From: JAAYJT01 sp037446395
Lineage (GTDB): Bacteria; Bacteroidota; Bacteroidia; Bacteroidales; JAAYJT01
Direction: 5' to 3'
Assembly (NCBI GenBank): GCA_037446395.1
Contig: JBBIIP010000006.1
Coordinates: 53,242 to 117,241 of the forward strand
DNA: 64,000 nt
The notes beneath the pieces were generated by a model, which was not told the DNA's origin, ran no database searches, and saw only the letters and a program-made list of their open reading frames with translations. A program made the translations under genes and the position numbers. Position 1 is the first letter of the stretch, and every line of letters begins with the position of its first letter. Of the stretch, positions 35,629 to 44,877 are shown piece after piece.

Positions 35629-38600
35629 TTATATCCATTTTATTAGGTGTAGATCCTGCCAATGAGGTAAAAGGTCGTTTTTTGGAAAGATTCTGAAAAC
35701 GTAGTCATATACTCCTGACTTCTCGCTTGTAAACTCGAGAGTGAAAGTGGCCTGCCTTCCTTCAATGCTCTTGAGTGCCAACTCTTTGCTAAATAGTATC
35801 TTTTTTACTTCATCATTTTCTTTTTGTCCAAAAATAATCTCAACTCCAACATTTTCAATCGCCAATGCGCCTATCCCAATTGTTACTTCAGCTCTAAAAA
35901 CATCGCCTACATTAAGGGGCTGATTTGTTGAATCGGGCAGCACAACACTCACAACCTCAATATTGTCCCATTCGAGTATTATTCTGCGTTTCCAGCCAGC
36001 AATTTCCCTAACCAGTGCAAAATTATCGGCTTTCAATTTTACCGAACGCTCAATAAGTTTTATATAATATTGACTGATGTAATCATTGAGCATGCGCTTC
36101 ATGGTAAAATGGGGAGCAATTCCGGCGATGGTGTTTTTTACCGACTTAATCCATTCGACCGGCAGGTTTTGATCACTCCGGTTGTAGAACGAAGGAATGA
36201 TTTCATGTTCAAGAATATTGTAGATGCTCAGAGAATCCAATTCATCCTGAAGATCTTGGTTGGTATAAGTTCTTTCTTCAGGTAACGCCCAGCCGGCACC
36301 GGGTTTGTATCCTTCGGCATACCAACCATCCAGTACACTGAGATTCATGACACCATTCATTACGGCTTTCTCGCCACTGGTTCCTGATGCTTCGAGGGGC
36401 CTTGTGGGAGTGTTTAGCCAAAGATCAACGCCTTGAACGAGTTTGGCAGCCAATTCCATGTCATAATTCTCGACAAAAGTGATTTTACCAAGAAAGTCGG
36501 GGCTTTTTGAAACCTGAACGATTCTTTTGATGAGTTCCTGGCCTGCTTTATCGTCGGGATGAGCCTTTCCGGCAAAAATCAATTGAACGGGTTTTTGAGG
36601 ATTGTTTACCAGCGCTTTTAGCCTGTCGAGGTCGTTAAAAAGAAGATGCGCTCGTTTATAAGTAGCAAATCGCCTGGCAAAGCCGATGGTCAGAATATCA
36701 GGGCGCATTGAGTCGAGAATGCGGGCGATGGTTTTTGGAGTTTCCTGGCGCCGTTTCAAATCTACCAGGATGCGTTTTTTAAGGTAGTTAATTAGCTCTG
36801 AGCGCAAGGTATTGCGTATTTCCCAGATAACCGAATCCGGGATGTTGTATATTTTTTGCCAATATTCGGAATTCGACTGGTCGGCAAGGAATTTTTCGCC
36901 AAAGGTGTTCTTGTATAATTCCTGCCAGGGGGCTGCAGCCCAGGTGGGATAATGGACTCCGTTGGTAACATAGCCAATATATAGTTCTTCGGGAAAATAT
37001 CCTGGGTAAAGTGGGGCAAACATTTCGCGGGTAACCCGGCTATGAATTTTACTTACTCCGTTCATTTCCTGCGAAAGCCGGGCTGCCAGCACGCTCATCG
37101 AAAATTTTTCGCTGGTGTTTCCTGCATTCCATCTGCCAAGATCCATAAATTCCTCCCACGAAATGTTAATTCGTTCGGCATAATGCGGAATGTAAGTACG
37201 AAGAAGGTCTTCGCTAAAGGCGTCGTGTCCCGCAGGAACCGGAGTATGGGTTGTAAAAAGAGTGGTTGCCCTGACAAGTTCCATTGATTGCCTGAAATTA
37301 AGCTTTTCGTTTTGCATATAATGCCTTAATCGTTCAAGGCCAGTGAATGCCGCATGCCCTTCGTTCAGGTGATAAATATCGGGGCGCAATCCAAGGGCAT
37401 CAAGCATTCGCTTTCCTCCTACCCCTAACAGCAGTTCCTGCTTAAAACGGTTTTCCCAATCTCCTCCATAAAGCTGGTGAGTAACTACTTTGTCGTAGTC
37501 ATTGTTTTCCGGTATGTCGGTATCGAGCAAGTACAAAGGAATTCTGCCGACATCAGCTTTCCAGACCTTTGCATACATATTTCTCCCGGGTAGAACGAGG
37601 ACGATTGTAACCCAATTCCCGTTTTTATCACGTACAGGCAAAATTGGCATTTGGGTGAATTTCTGTGGCACCTGGTTCGCTATCTGATCGCCAAGCAATG
37701 AAAGATTTTGCTGAAAATATCCATATCTATAAAGCAAGCCAATGGCAATGAGGTTCTGGTTGCTATCGCTGGCTTCTTTCAAATAGTCGCCTGCGAGCAC
37801 TCCAAGCCCACCTGAATAGATTTTGAGCGTGTCATGAATGCCATACTCCATACTAAAATAAGCAATTATCTTTTCAGGTTTATTTTCGGCGGCCTTCATA
37901 TATTCACAAAAACGGCCATATACTTTTTCGAGATTTGCGATAAACTCCTTGCTTTCAGATAGTAGCTTGATATGGTTGTAAGTCAGAGACTCGATCAGCG
38001 CCAATGGATTGTGCTGAAGCTCGTTCCATTTCATAGGATCTATGCTCTCAAACAAGGCAATTGCGTCAATGTTCCAAGACCACCAGAGGTTTTGCGCCAG
38101 CACATGCAGAGGTTCCAGGCTTTGGGGAACAGCCGGTTTAATCAAAATTTTCTTCCACTCAACCTTTTTTGGGCTCACGGAGGCGGGGGCCGGGTGCAGG
38201 TCAACATATTGCTTTCCCCGAAACAAATGCCTGCGCTTATCAACCTCATGGAGTGCAATATTGAAAGATTCAAAATAGCTCTGAATAAAAATTTCCCATC
38301 TCGCTTTCAGAGCAATCGCAACAGCTTTTTGTTTAATTTTTTCAACCTTTTCAGATTCAAATTCCTGAAAAGAAATTATTTTTTTTGTGATCTGATCAAC
38401 TACTTCCTGGTAATTTTCGTCATTCCTTTCAATAATGGTAACGGCATCATCATAGTCCGCAACATTATCACGCACAAACAACCCAAACCCTGCCAGTGAA
38501 GTGGTAATGCTAGGCACCTTGAAAGCAATACTCTCAAGAGGTGTGTATCCCCATGGTTCATAGTATGAAGGAAATACGGTTGCATCAAATCCGGGGAGCA

Positions 38601-39876
38601 ATTCGTAATAATTCAAATTAAAGACACCATCCTTACCGTCAAGGTAGCAGGGTACAAAAACGACAGTAACCTTATCACCGGGTTGATTATGGAGGCCTTT
38701 TTCACGCAGGCTGTTTATAACAATATCCGATTCCTTGTCGAAGAGTGTGTGGGTACTGGCTTTGATAGTCGCTGAGGTATAATTCCTTGTCTTCATCCTT
38801 TCAATAAGTTCACGCCGTGGCCCTGCCTGACCGGCAGGCAAGGCAATGATGGCAACAATGTGCCGGCTCACTTCAGACCCAGCTTTATTTAGTTTGCCAA
38901 GCGATTCAATAAAAACATCAATGCCTTTGTTGCGAAACTCATAACGGCCGCTGGTTAAAACAAGAAAGGAGTCCTCCGGAAGATCTGCAGCAACATTCGC
39001 CGAGGCAACCTCCAAAATTCTCTTTCTCGAAAGCATTCGTCTTTCCTCAAACAACTCACTTTCGGGGTTGAAACCTGGATTAAAACCATTATGGGTGATC
39101 AGATCGGGTTCCCGTTTGAGGAAGTGTTTGCATTCTCGAGAAACAAGCTGGCTTACAGTTGTAAACACATCGCATTCGTGGCTTGCAGTTTTTTCGAGCG
39201 AAAACTTAGAATAAACATTTAACCGGCGAGCCATTGAGTCGGCATCTATGCTGTCAAGGTCTTTATAGAGTGGCAATCCATGGCCAGAAATGGCCCTTCC
39301 GAGTACTGTAGCATGGGTAGTAAAAATAGTGCCGATTTGTGGAACAAATTCTTTTAAATATAACACTCCTGCTCCGGTCATCCACTCATGAAAGTGCGCA
39401 ATTATCTGATCCTGGGCCGTAATATAATAATCGTAATAGCTTTCAATTACCTTGGCTGCGGCATAGCCAAACAATGCTGGTTCGGTATAATCCCACTGTC
39501 CCGAAATTGAATCTACTTTGTAGCTCAGCCAGAGGTCGGTAAAGATTTTGTCTTTGATCGAAAAATATGGTGTAAAATCAACGAGCACAACCAAGGGACT
39601 GCCTAAGATATTCCAGCGGCCGGTTCTGAAATGCAGTCCTTGGGTTTCTGCTTTCTCGCGCCAAAGGCGAAGTAATGACTTGTCTTCAATAAATTCCGGA
39701 TTTTGCGTTGTTTCTTTCCATACATCAGGGCCGATAAGAATATAGTTTTCCCTTAATTTTTCCTCAATAAACGGAACCTTCGATGAAACCACAGTATGAA
39801 TCCCGCCAACCTTGTTGCATACTTCCCAACTCACTTCGAAAAGGTAATCAGGTTTGAAAAAATCTTTGTCTCTCAT
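35629..39876 (-). CDS. Fused glycogen synthase (GT3-like) and alpha-glucan phosphorylase (GT35)
   Basis: A single 1415-residue chain from the ATG at 39876 (the GTG 15 bases upstream is less likely). The N-terminal half resembles eukaryotic-type GT3 glycogen synthase: LFEVSWEVCNKVGGIHTVV, then FHEWMTGAGVLYLK, FTTHATVLGRAISGHG, and YYEPWGYTPLES. From about residue 570 a GT35 phosphorylase of the short bacterial type begins: NLWWSWN, YFSMEYGIHDTLKIYSGGLG, LNEGHAAF, FAGKAHPDDKAGQELI, and the PLP-lysine region GTSGEKAVMNGVMN. A beta-rich C-terminal domain closes it. It would join UDP/ADP-glucose-dependent chain elongation and phosphorolysis in one protein. A -7 box lies 60 bases upstream; fabG follows. 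Confidence 0.9.
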   Translation of the reverse strand: MRDKDFFKPDYLFEVSWEVCNKVGGIHTVVSSKVPFIEEKLRENYILIGPDVWKETTQNPEFIEDKSLLRLWREKAETQGLHFRTGRWNILGSPLVVLVDFTPYFSIKDKIFTDLWLSYKVDSISGQWDYTEPALFGYAAAKVIESYYDYYITAQDQIIAHFHEWMTGAGVLYLKEFVPQIGTIFTTHATVLGRAISGHGLPLYKDLDSIDADSMARRLNVYSKFSLEKTASHECDVFTTVSQLVSRECKHFLKREPDLITHNGFNPGFNPESELFEERRMLSRKRILEVASANVAADLPEDSFLVLTSGRYEFRNKGIDVFIESLGKLNKAGSEVSRHIVAIIALPAGQAGPRRELIERMKTRNYTSATIKASTHTLFDKESDIVINSLREKGLHNQPGDKVTVVFVPCYLDGKDGVFNLNYYELLPGFDATVFPSYYEPWGYTPLESIAFKVPSITTSLAGFGLFVRDNVADYDDAVTIIERNDENYQEVVDQITKKIISFQEFESEKVEKIKQKAVAIALKARWEIFIQSYFESFNIALHEVDKRRHLFRGKQYVDLHPAPASVSPKKVEWKKILIKPAVPQSLEPLHVLAQNLWWSWNIDAIALFESIDPMKWNELQHNPLALIESLTYNHIKLLSESKEFIANLEKVYGRFCEYMKAAENKPEKIIAYFSMEYGIHDTLKIYSGGLGVLAGDYLKEASDSNQNLIAIGLLYRYGYFQQNLSLLGDQIANQVPQKFTQMPILPVRDKNGNWVTIVLVLPGRNMYAKVWKADVGRIPLYLLDTDIPENNDYDKVVTHQLYGGDWENRFKQELLLGVGGKRMLDALGLRPDIYHLNEGHAAFTGLERLRHYMQNEKLNFRQSMELVRATTLFTTHTPVPAGHDAFSEDLLRTYIPHYAERINISWEEFMDLGRWNAGNTSEKFSMSVLAARLSQEMNGVSKIHSRVTREMFAPLYPGYFPEELYIGYVTNGVHYPTWAAAPWQELYKNTFGEKFLADQSNSEYWQKIYNIPDSVIWEIRNTLRSELINYLKKRILVDLKRRQETPKTIARILDSMRPDILTIGFARRFATYKRAHLLFNDLDRLKALVNNPQKPVQLIFAGKAHPDDKAGQELIKRIVQVSKSPDFLGKITFVENYDMELAAKLVQGVDLWLNTPTRPLEASGTSGEKAVMNGVMNLSVLDGWYAEGYKPGAGWALPEERTYTNQDLQDELDSLSIYNILEHEIIPSFYNRSDQNLPVEWIKSVKNTIAGIAPHFTMKRMLNDYISQYYIKLIERSVKLKADNFALVREIAGWKRRIILEWDNIEVVSVVLPDSTNQPLNVGDVFRAEVTIGIGALAIENVGVEIIFGQKENDEVKKILFSKELALKSIEGRQATFTLEFTSEKSGVYDYVFRIFPKNDLLPHWQDLHLIKWI

Positions 39877-39934
39877 ATTATCACAACGCACTAATTATCA
39901 ATATTATATAAACACGTCCTTATCCAGGTGACTG

Positions 39935-39942
39935 CAAAAGTA
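39935..39942 (-). promoter_or_regulatory. -7 promoter box for the glycogen gene-fabG-VWA unit
   Basis: TACTTTTG on the minus strand fits TAnnTTTG, about 60 bases upstream of the ATG at 39876. No clear -33 element is visible. Confidence 0.45.
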
Positions 39943-40090
39943 TGAAAAAAGTACCATGTATGCTTGCTTAGGTTGAATCAAAATCTCGGGCCTCATAGCC
40001 TGATTGGAATTGGATTCATATTTTATTGCCTAATAAATTAACAATTAGTAACTTAAATTTTTCTACACTGGCATCTATGTCAAAAATCTA

Positions 40091-40098
40091 TATATTTG
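40091..40098 (+). promoter_or_regulatory. -7 promoter box for the DUF418 gene
   Basis: TATATTTG, an exact TAnnTTTG match, 36 bases before the ATG at 40135; the -33 region is weak. Confidence 0.5.
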
Positions 40099-40134
40099 AA
40101 AAATCTGTTAGAACACACCTAACTTTATAAAATA

Positions 40135-41391
40135 ATGGAAACAAAACTGTACCCTACGATCCCCTCCGAGCGGGTGGAGGTACTCGATGCATTGCGAGGC
40201 GTGGCTATTTTTGGAATACTTATCGTCAACATACAGTTGTTTAGTAACCCGGTTACCAAAATGCTTATTGGCTATACCGGTGCCGAAAACCTTGCTGATA
40301 AATTAGCTCAAATCTTCATCAAGTTGTTCTTCGAAGGAAAGTTTTATGTTTTGTTTTCGATGCTGTTTGGATATGGATTCTGGATATTTATGCAAAAACA
40401 AAAGGAGGATGGATTTGACATTCTGCCTGTTTTTCGGCGACGCCTTTTTTGGTTGCTCATGATCGGGCTGATTCATGTATTGATTTTTTGGGCCGGTGAT
40501 ATTTTAGTGTTTTACGCTGTTTTAGGCTTCACGCTCATTCTGTTTCGCAGCAAAACAGATAAGGCCTTGTTGAAATGGTCGGTTTGGCTTGCATGCATCC
40601 CTGCACTTCTGTATCTTGTTACTGCTGCTTTTTATGCATTGGCATTGTTACACCCCGAAAGCAAAGCTGCAGTGGATGCAGGTATGCAACAGAATCTGGC
40701 TGAAACAACCAACATTTACCAAAATGCCCTCAGGATATACTCTACCGGTTCCTTCCCGGAAATCTTGAAGGTAAGAATTACTGAATACCTGGCCTTACTG
40801 CCGGGGATGCTTTTTTTCTATCCGGTAGTGCTTGCCATGTTTCTTTTAGGTTTATTGGCCGCCAGAAGAGGACTCTTGATCAATTATGCCCATCACTTGA
40901 AATTATATCGCAAGGCATTTTGGTGGGGACTGGCTATAGGTAGTGTAGCAAACCTGTTTTATGTGATCGCATATCAGCGAACCTCAATTGCACAAATTAA
41001 TGTTTGGGGGCTTATTTCAACATTCATGCATACATTAGGTGGGATTGCATTTTGCATGGTTTACATTTCGGCAATTCTGTTGCTATCAGCCAAAGGTGCA
41101 CTTCTAAAATTGCAAAAATTGTTTGTTCCGGTCGGCAGAATGGCTTTAAGCAATTACCTGCTACAATCTCTCATCTGTACAACATTATTCTATTCCTACG
41201 GTTTCGGACTGATTGGAAAAATTAATGCATGGCAAGGCATTATAATCTCAGTTCTGATTTTTGCAATCCAGATCCCCTTGAGTAATCTCTGGTTCAAGTA
41301 TTTTAATTACGGACCGCTCGAATGGTTATGGCGAAGCCTGACATATGCTGCATTGCAGCCTTTTAGGAAGAGCCTAATTGATAAGGTTTAG
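40135..41391 (+). CDS. DUF418 (YeiB-family) membrane protein
   Basis: A 418-residue polytopic membrane protein with eight or more helices. The N-terminus has the family motif VLDALRGVAIFGILIVNIQLF; the C-terminal DUF418 domain has PVGRMALSNYLLQSLICTTLFY and LSNLWFKYFNYGPLEWLWRS. The fold is related to membrane acyltransferases, but no reaction is established for this family. It stands alone, and its last 18 bases overlap the 3' end of sucD on the opposite strand, so the two genes converge without room for a terminator. Confidence 0.88.
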   Translation: METKLYPTIPSERVEVLDALRGVAIFGILIVNIQLFSNPVTKMLIGYTGAENLADKLAQIFIKLFFEGKFYVLFSMLFGYGFWIFMQKQKEDGFDILPVFRRRLFWLLMIGLIHVLIFWAGDILVFYAVLGFTLILFRSKTDKALLKWSVWLACIPALLYLVTAAFYALALLHPESKAAVDAGMQQNLAETTNIYQNALRIYSTGSFPEILKVRITEYLALLPGMLFFYPVVLAMFLLGLLAARRGLLINYAHHLKLYRKAFWWGLAIGSVANLFYVIAYQRTSIAQINVWGLISTFMHTLGGIAFCMVYISAILLLSAKGALLKLQKLFVPVGRMALSNYLLQSLICTTLFYSYGFGLIGKINAWQGIIISVLIFAIQIPLSNLWFKYFNYGPLEWLWRSLTYAALQPFRKSLIDKV

Positions 41392-42243
41392 CATCGCTTG
41401 GCCAATATCGGCAGGTGAGTCAACAACATGAATTCCGCATGCACGAAGGATTTTCTTTTTGGCTTCCGCGGTATCGGTGTGGCCACTGATGATTGCCCCC
41501 GCATGGCCCATGGTTCGCCCCTTTGGTGCGGTAGCACCTGCGATAAATGCCACCACGGGCTTTGTTCCATGCTTCTTTATCCATTCGCCCGCTTCGGCTT
41601 CCATGCTTCCTCCTATTTCACCAATCATGACGATGCCTTTGGTCTCGGGATCGGCCATGAAGAGTTCAACAGCATCGCGTGTGGATGTTCCAACTATGGG
41701 ATCGCCACCAATGCCAATGGCAGTTGTTTGGCCTAAACCGGCCTTGGTCAATTGATCTACGGCTTCGTATGTGAGCGTGCCTGAGCGCGACACAATGCCA
41801 ACCACACCCTTTCGGTGAATAAAGCCAGGCATAATTCCAATTTTTACTTCGCCGGGGGTGATAATACCCGGGCAATTTGGCCCGATTAGTCTAGTTGGTT
41901 TATCTTTAAGGTATTCTTTCACTGTCACCATATCCTGAACAGGAATTCCCTCGGTAATACAAACAATGACACGAATGCCTGCATCGGCAGCCTCCATAAT
42001 GGCATCGGCAGCAAATGCCGGAGGAACGAATATCAGCGAAACATTTGCACCTGTGGTTGATACTGCATCAGCAACTGTGTTGAAAACCGGTCGTTCCAGG
42101 TGCATTTGCCCACCCTTTCCGGGAGTAACGCCACTTACGACGTTTGTTCCGTATTCGATCATTTGTGAGGCATGAAAGGTGCCTTCGTTTCCGGTGAAAC
42201 CCTGCACTAGAACACGCGAATTATTATTTATGAGGATACTCAT
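41374..42243 (-). CDS. sucD: Succinate-CoA ligase (ADP-forming), alpha subunit
   Basis: A 289-residue alpha subunit that forms succinate and ATP or GTP from succinyl-CoA. The CoA-binding Rossmann motif VQGFTGNEGTFHASQMIEYG is at the N-terminus, TPGKGGQMHLERPVF follows, and the phosphorylated His247 lies in GHAGAIISGHTDTAEAK. Length is standard. The beta subunit gene (sucC) is not in the window, so the two are unlinked here, which is not rare in Bacteroidota. A perfect -7 box lies 23 bases upstream. Confidence 0.97.
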   Translation of the reverse strand: MSILINNNSRVLVQGFTGNEGTFHASQMIEYGTNVVSGVTPGKGGQMHLERPVFNTVADAVSTTGANVSLIFVPPAFAADAIMEAADAGIRVIVCITEGIPVQDMVTVKEYLKDKPTRLIGPNCPGIITPGEVKIGIMPGFIHRKGVVGIVSRSGTLTYEAVDQLTKAGLGQTTAIGIGGDPIVGTSTRDAVELFMADPETKGIVMIGEIGGSMEAEAGEWIKKHGTKPVVAFIAGATAPKGRTMGHAGAIISGHTDTAEAKKKILRACGIHVVDSPADIGQAMLNLIN

Positions 42244-42265
42244 TGGGATGGGAAATTTGTTAGTC

Positions 42266-42273
42266 CAAAAGTA
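42266..42273 (-). promoter_or_regulatory. -7 promoter box for sucD
   Basis: TACTTTTG on the minus strand matches TAnnTTTG and lies 22 bases before the sucD ATG, giving a short leader. Confidence 0.55.
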
Positions 42274-42405
42274 TTATTTTTTCATTTAGTATATTAAAAC
42301 CTGCATACTTTCTTCAATAAAAATGACAGCGCGTAAAGATGGTAATAAATCTCTAATTTTGATTGTTCTTTGGTTTTCAATACCGTCAAATAAAAACCAG
42401 GCAAA

Positions 42406-43794
42406 ATGAATGATGATTCGACTATTGTAGCCATTTCCACACCTGCTGGCCGTGGAGCAATTGCAATGATACGCGCATCTGGTAAACACGCCGTTACAGT
42501 TGCCTCAAAAATTTTCTTATCAAAAAAGAGCAGAAAAAGTATTGCTGAAGCCCAGGGTTTTACGTTACATTTTGGTGATTTAATCATTGATTCTGAAATC
42601 ATTGATGAAGTGCTTCTGACTGTTTTCAGGGCTCCACATTCATACACCGGAGAAGACATGGTTGAAATAACTTGTCATGGTTCGACATATATTCAGCAAT
42701 GTATCGTTGAAGCGCTTATCGGTGCAGGATGCAGGGTGGCTGAACCGGGTGAGTTTACTTTGAGGGCATTCCTCAATGGCCGCATTGACCTGTCGCAAGC
42801 CGAAGCAGTTGCTGATCTCATTGCAAGTACTTCGAAATCAGCCCACAGGATCGCAATTCAGCAGATGCGTGGTGGTTTTTCTAAAAAAATTGAACAACTT
42901 CGCCAACGCCTTGTTGACTTCGCCTCGCTGATTGAACTGGAACTTGATTTCAGCGACGAAGATGTTGAATTTGCAGACAGGAAGCAGTTTTTAGCCTTGC
43001 TTGACGAAATTGGGACAGAATTATCTTGGCTAATTGAATCGTTTCGACTTGGCAATGTACTCAAACATGGCATCCCGGTGGCCATTGTTGGGAAACCCAA
43101 CGTGGGCAAGTCAACTCTTCTTAATGCACTGCTAAACGAGGAAAGAGCCATCGTGAGCGAAATACCCGGCACCACACGCGACGCGATCGAAGACATCATT
43201 ACCATTCAGGGTGTGGCATTCCGTTTCATTGATACTGCTGGATTGAGGCAGTCTCAGGACTCAATTGAGAATATAGGCATCCAGCGAACACATGAAAAAA
43301 TGAATCAGGCATCAATTATCTTGTATGTGTTCGACATCAATGAAATTACTCCCATAGAGCTGAGCGAAACCATTGATGAGCTTAAAGAAACATACTCGCA
43401 ACCGGAAAAGCAGATTATTCTCATCGGAAATAAAATTGATCAGTTGATTGAGATGCCACAGGAATTCGGCAAATTGATTGAGCACGAAATCATTTTCATC
43501 AGTGCCAAACGCAAGGAAAATATCAATCTGATCATTGATTCACTGATTAGTATGGTCCAGAGCATTGATATGGGAGGTGACTCTCTAGTGAGTAATGTGC
43601 GCCATTTGCAAGCGTTGATTCAAGCGAAACAGGCAATAGATGCCGTTCAGGAAGGGTTGGAACAACATATTTCGACCGACCTGGTTTCGCCCGATTTGCG
43701 ACAAGCGCTGCATTACCTCGGAAGCATCACAGGCCAGGTAACCACAGATGAAATCTTAGGGAATATTTTTTCGAAGTTTTGCATCGGAAAGTGA
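42406..43794 (+). CDS. mnmE: tRNA uridine-5-carboxymethylaminomethyl synthesis GTPase MnmE
   Basis: A 462-residue GTPase that with MnmG modifies wobble U34 of certain tRNAs. The N-terminal tetrahydrofolate-binding domain begins TIVAISTPAGRGAIAMIR. The G domain has G1 GKPNVGKS at 229-236, G2 IPGTTRD, G3 DTAG in FIDTAGLRQ, and G4 NKID. The C-terminus ends in the invariant CIGK, whose Cys is needed for activity. Length is normal. It has its own gap upstream; the flavin reductase-like gene starts 86 bases after its stop. Confidence 0.97.
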   Translation: MNDDSTIVAISTPAGRGAIAMIRASGKHAVTVASKIFLSKKSRKSIAEAQGFTLHFGDLIIDSEIIDEVLLTVFRAPHSYTGEDMVEITCHGSTYIQQCIVEALIGAGCRVAEPGEFTLRAFLNGRIDLSQAEAVADLIASTSKSAHRIAIQQMRGGFSKKIEQLRQRLVDFASLIELELDFSDEDVEFADRKQFLALLDEIGTELSWLIESFRLGNVLKHGIPVAIVGKPNVGKSTLLNALLNEERAIVSEIPGTTRDAIEDIITIQGVAFRFIDTAGLRQSQDSIENIGIQRTHEKMNQASIILYVFDINEITPIELSETIDELKETYSQPEKQIILIGNKIDQLIEMPQEFGKLIEHEIIFISAKRKENINLIIDSLISMVQSIDMGGDSLVSNVRHLQALIQAKQAIDAVQEGLEQHISTDLVSPDLRQALHYLGSITGQVTTDEILGNIFSKFCIGK

Positions 43795-43880
43795 TACCTT
43801 CGCCGCCTTTTCAATGTCAAATTGATTTTCCTAATGCTTCTTTAACTATGAATAAATCAAATAATTTAGATCTCCGGAAC

Positions 43881-44477
43881 ATGAAAATAGCTTTAACCTT
43901 TACATTTGTAACAACAGTGCTATTAAGTGCCTGTGTTCAAAGAGATAATAATGTGAAAGATCATAATATTGAAAAAACCATGAAAAAGATTGAATGGCAA
44001 AGCCTTTACATAAACCCGATAGAATTGATCGGCGAAGATTGGATGCTTATCACTGCGGGAACAGACTCCAGTTTTAACATGATGACAGCCAGCTGGGGTA
44101 CAATTGGCCATTTATGGGGAAAACCAGTAGCAATTGTTTTTATCCGCCCTCAGCGTTATACATTTGAGTTCGTCGAAAGAGAGCCACATTTTACTTTATC
44201 TTTTTTTGACGAGAAATACCGCGAAGCGCTCAATATCTGTGGAAGCAAATCCGGGCGAGATATAGACAAAGTGAAAGCAACAGGCCTCACCCCCATGGTC
44301 ACAGAGAACAGCATCGCGTTTCGTGAGGCAAATATGATTATTGAATGCCGGAAAATTTATGGGCAATTTCTCCAGGGCGAAAATTTTAATGATACCACCA
44401 TCGTCAAGAAGAATTATGCCAAGGGCGATTTTCACAAAATGTATGTGGGGGAAATAGTAAATATCTGGCGTAAATAG
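43881..44477 (+). CDS. Flavin reductase-like protein, probably an exported lipoprotein
   Basis: A flavin reductase (FMN-binding split-barrel) domain protein. The domain covers the last 165 residues: EDWMLITAGTDSSFNMMTASWGTIG and HFTLSFFDE are family-typical. From the ATG at 43881 (198 residues) it has a basic-hydrophobic N-terminus ending in LLSAC, a good lipobox with Cys18, so it would be an exported lipoprotein. Starting at the ATG at 43980 (MKKIEWQ) would give the usual cytoplasmic form of about 165 residues; that alternative remains open. A further upstream ATG at 43848 is possible. Flavin reductases normally act in the cytoplasm, so an exported one is unusual. Confidence 0.75.
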   Translation: MKIALTFTFVTTVLLSACVQRDNNVKDHNIEKTMKKIEWQSLYINPIELIGEDWMLITAGTDSSFNMMTASWGTIGHLWGKPVAIVFIRPQRYTFEFVEREPHFTLSFFDEKYREALNICGSKSGRDIDKVKATGLTPMVTENSIAFREANMIIECRKIYGQFLQGENFNDTTIVKKNYAKGDFHKMYVGEIVNIWRK

Positions 44478-44877
44478 GCACATCAACACACTACAAATTC
44501 GTTGGCGGGCTTTTATAAATGAGCAGTAAAAAAAGGGTAATTGATTTCAGGACGAGCCTGCCCGAAGGCAATTAAAACATCTCAATCCAGTAACATGCAT
44601 ACAATTATAAACCCCTTGCGGGCAATACAAGGATTTATTTAAAAATAAACACAAGCCGGAGACTTGCGTTCGTGGAGCACCAAATTTCCACCAGCCTGGC
44701 TAAGGAAAAACCTATCCGAGAAACAGATTTGCAAAAACAAATCAAAATGCATAAAAAATCAATAAAACCAATAACGTCTGAAACTTTTTGCATTTTAATT
44801 GGTTGAATGACATATAGTTTTTCAGCGATGTTTAACTTTGCAGACTGAATTCGATTAATAAATTAAACCACCCCAGT
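44478..44877. other. 400-base intergenic region with inverted repeats and a promoter
   Basis: No gene is apparent. Several short inverted repeats cluster at 44565-44670: GCCTgcccgaAGGC, CCTTG...CAAGG, TTTATTT/AAATAAA (44634-44640 with 44643-44649) and CAAG...CTTG. The right end holds the promoter box at 44833. This could be a decayed repeat element. Confidence 0.45.
44833..44840 (+). promoter_or_regulatory. -7 promoter box for the T9SS cargo gene
   Basis: TAACTTTG is an exact TAnnTTTG match, 37 bases before the ATG at 44878. Confidence 0.6.
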
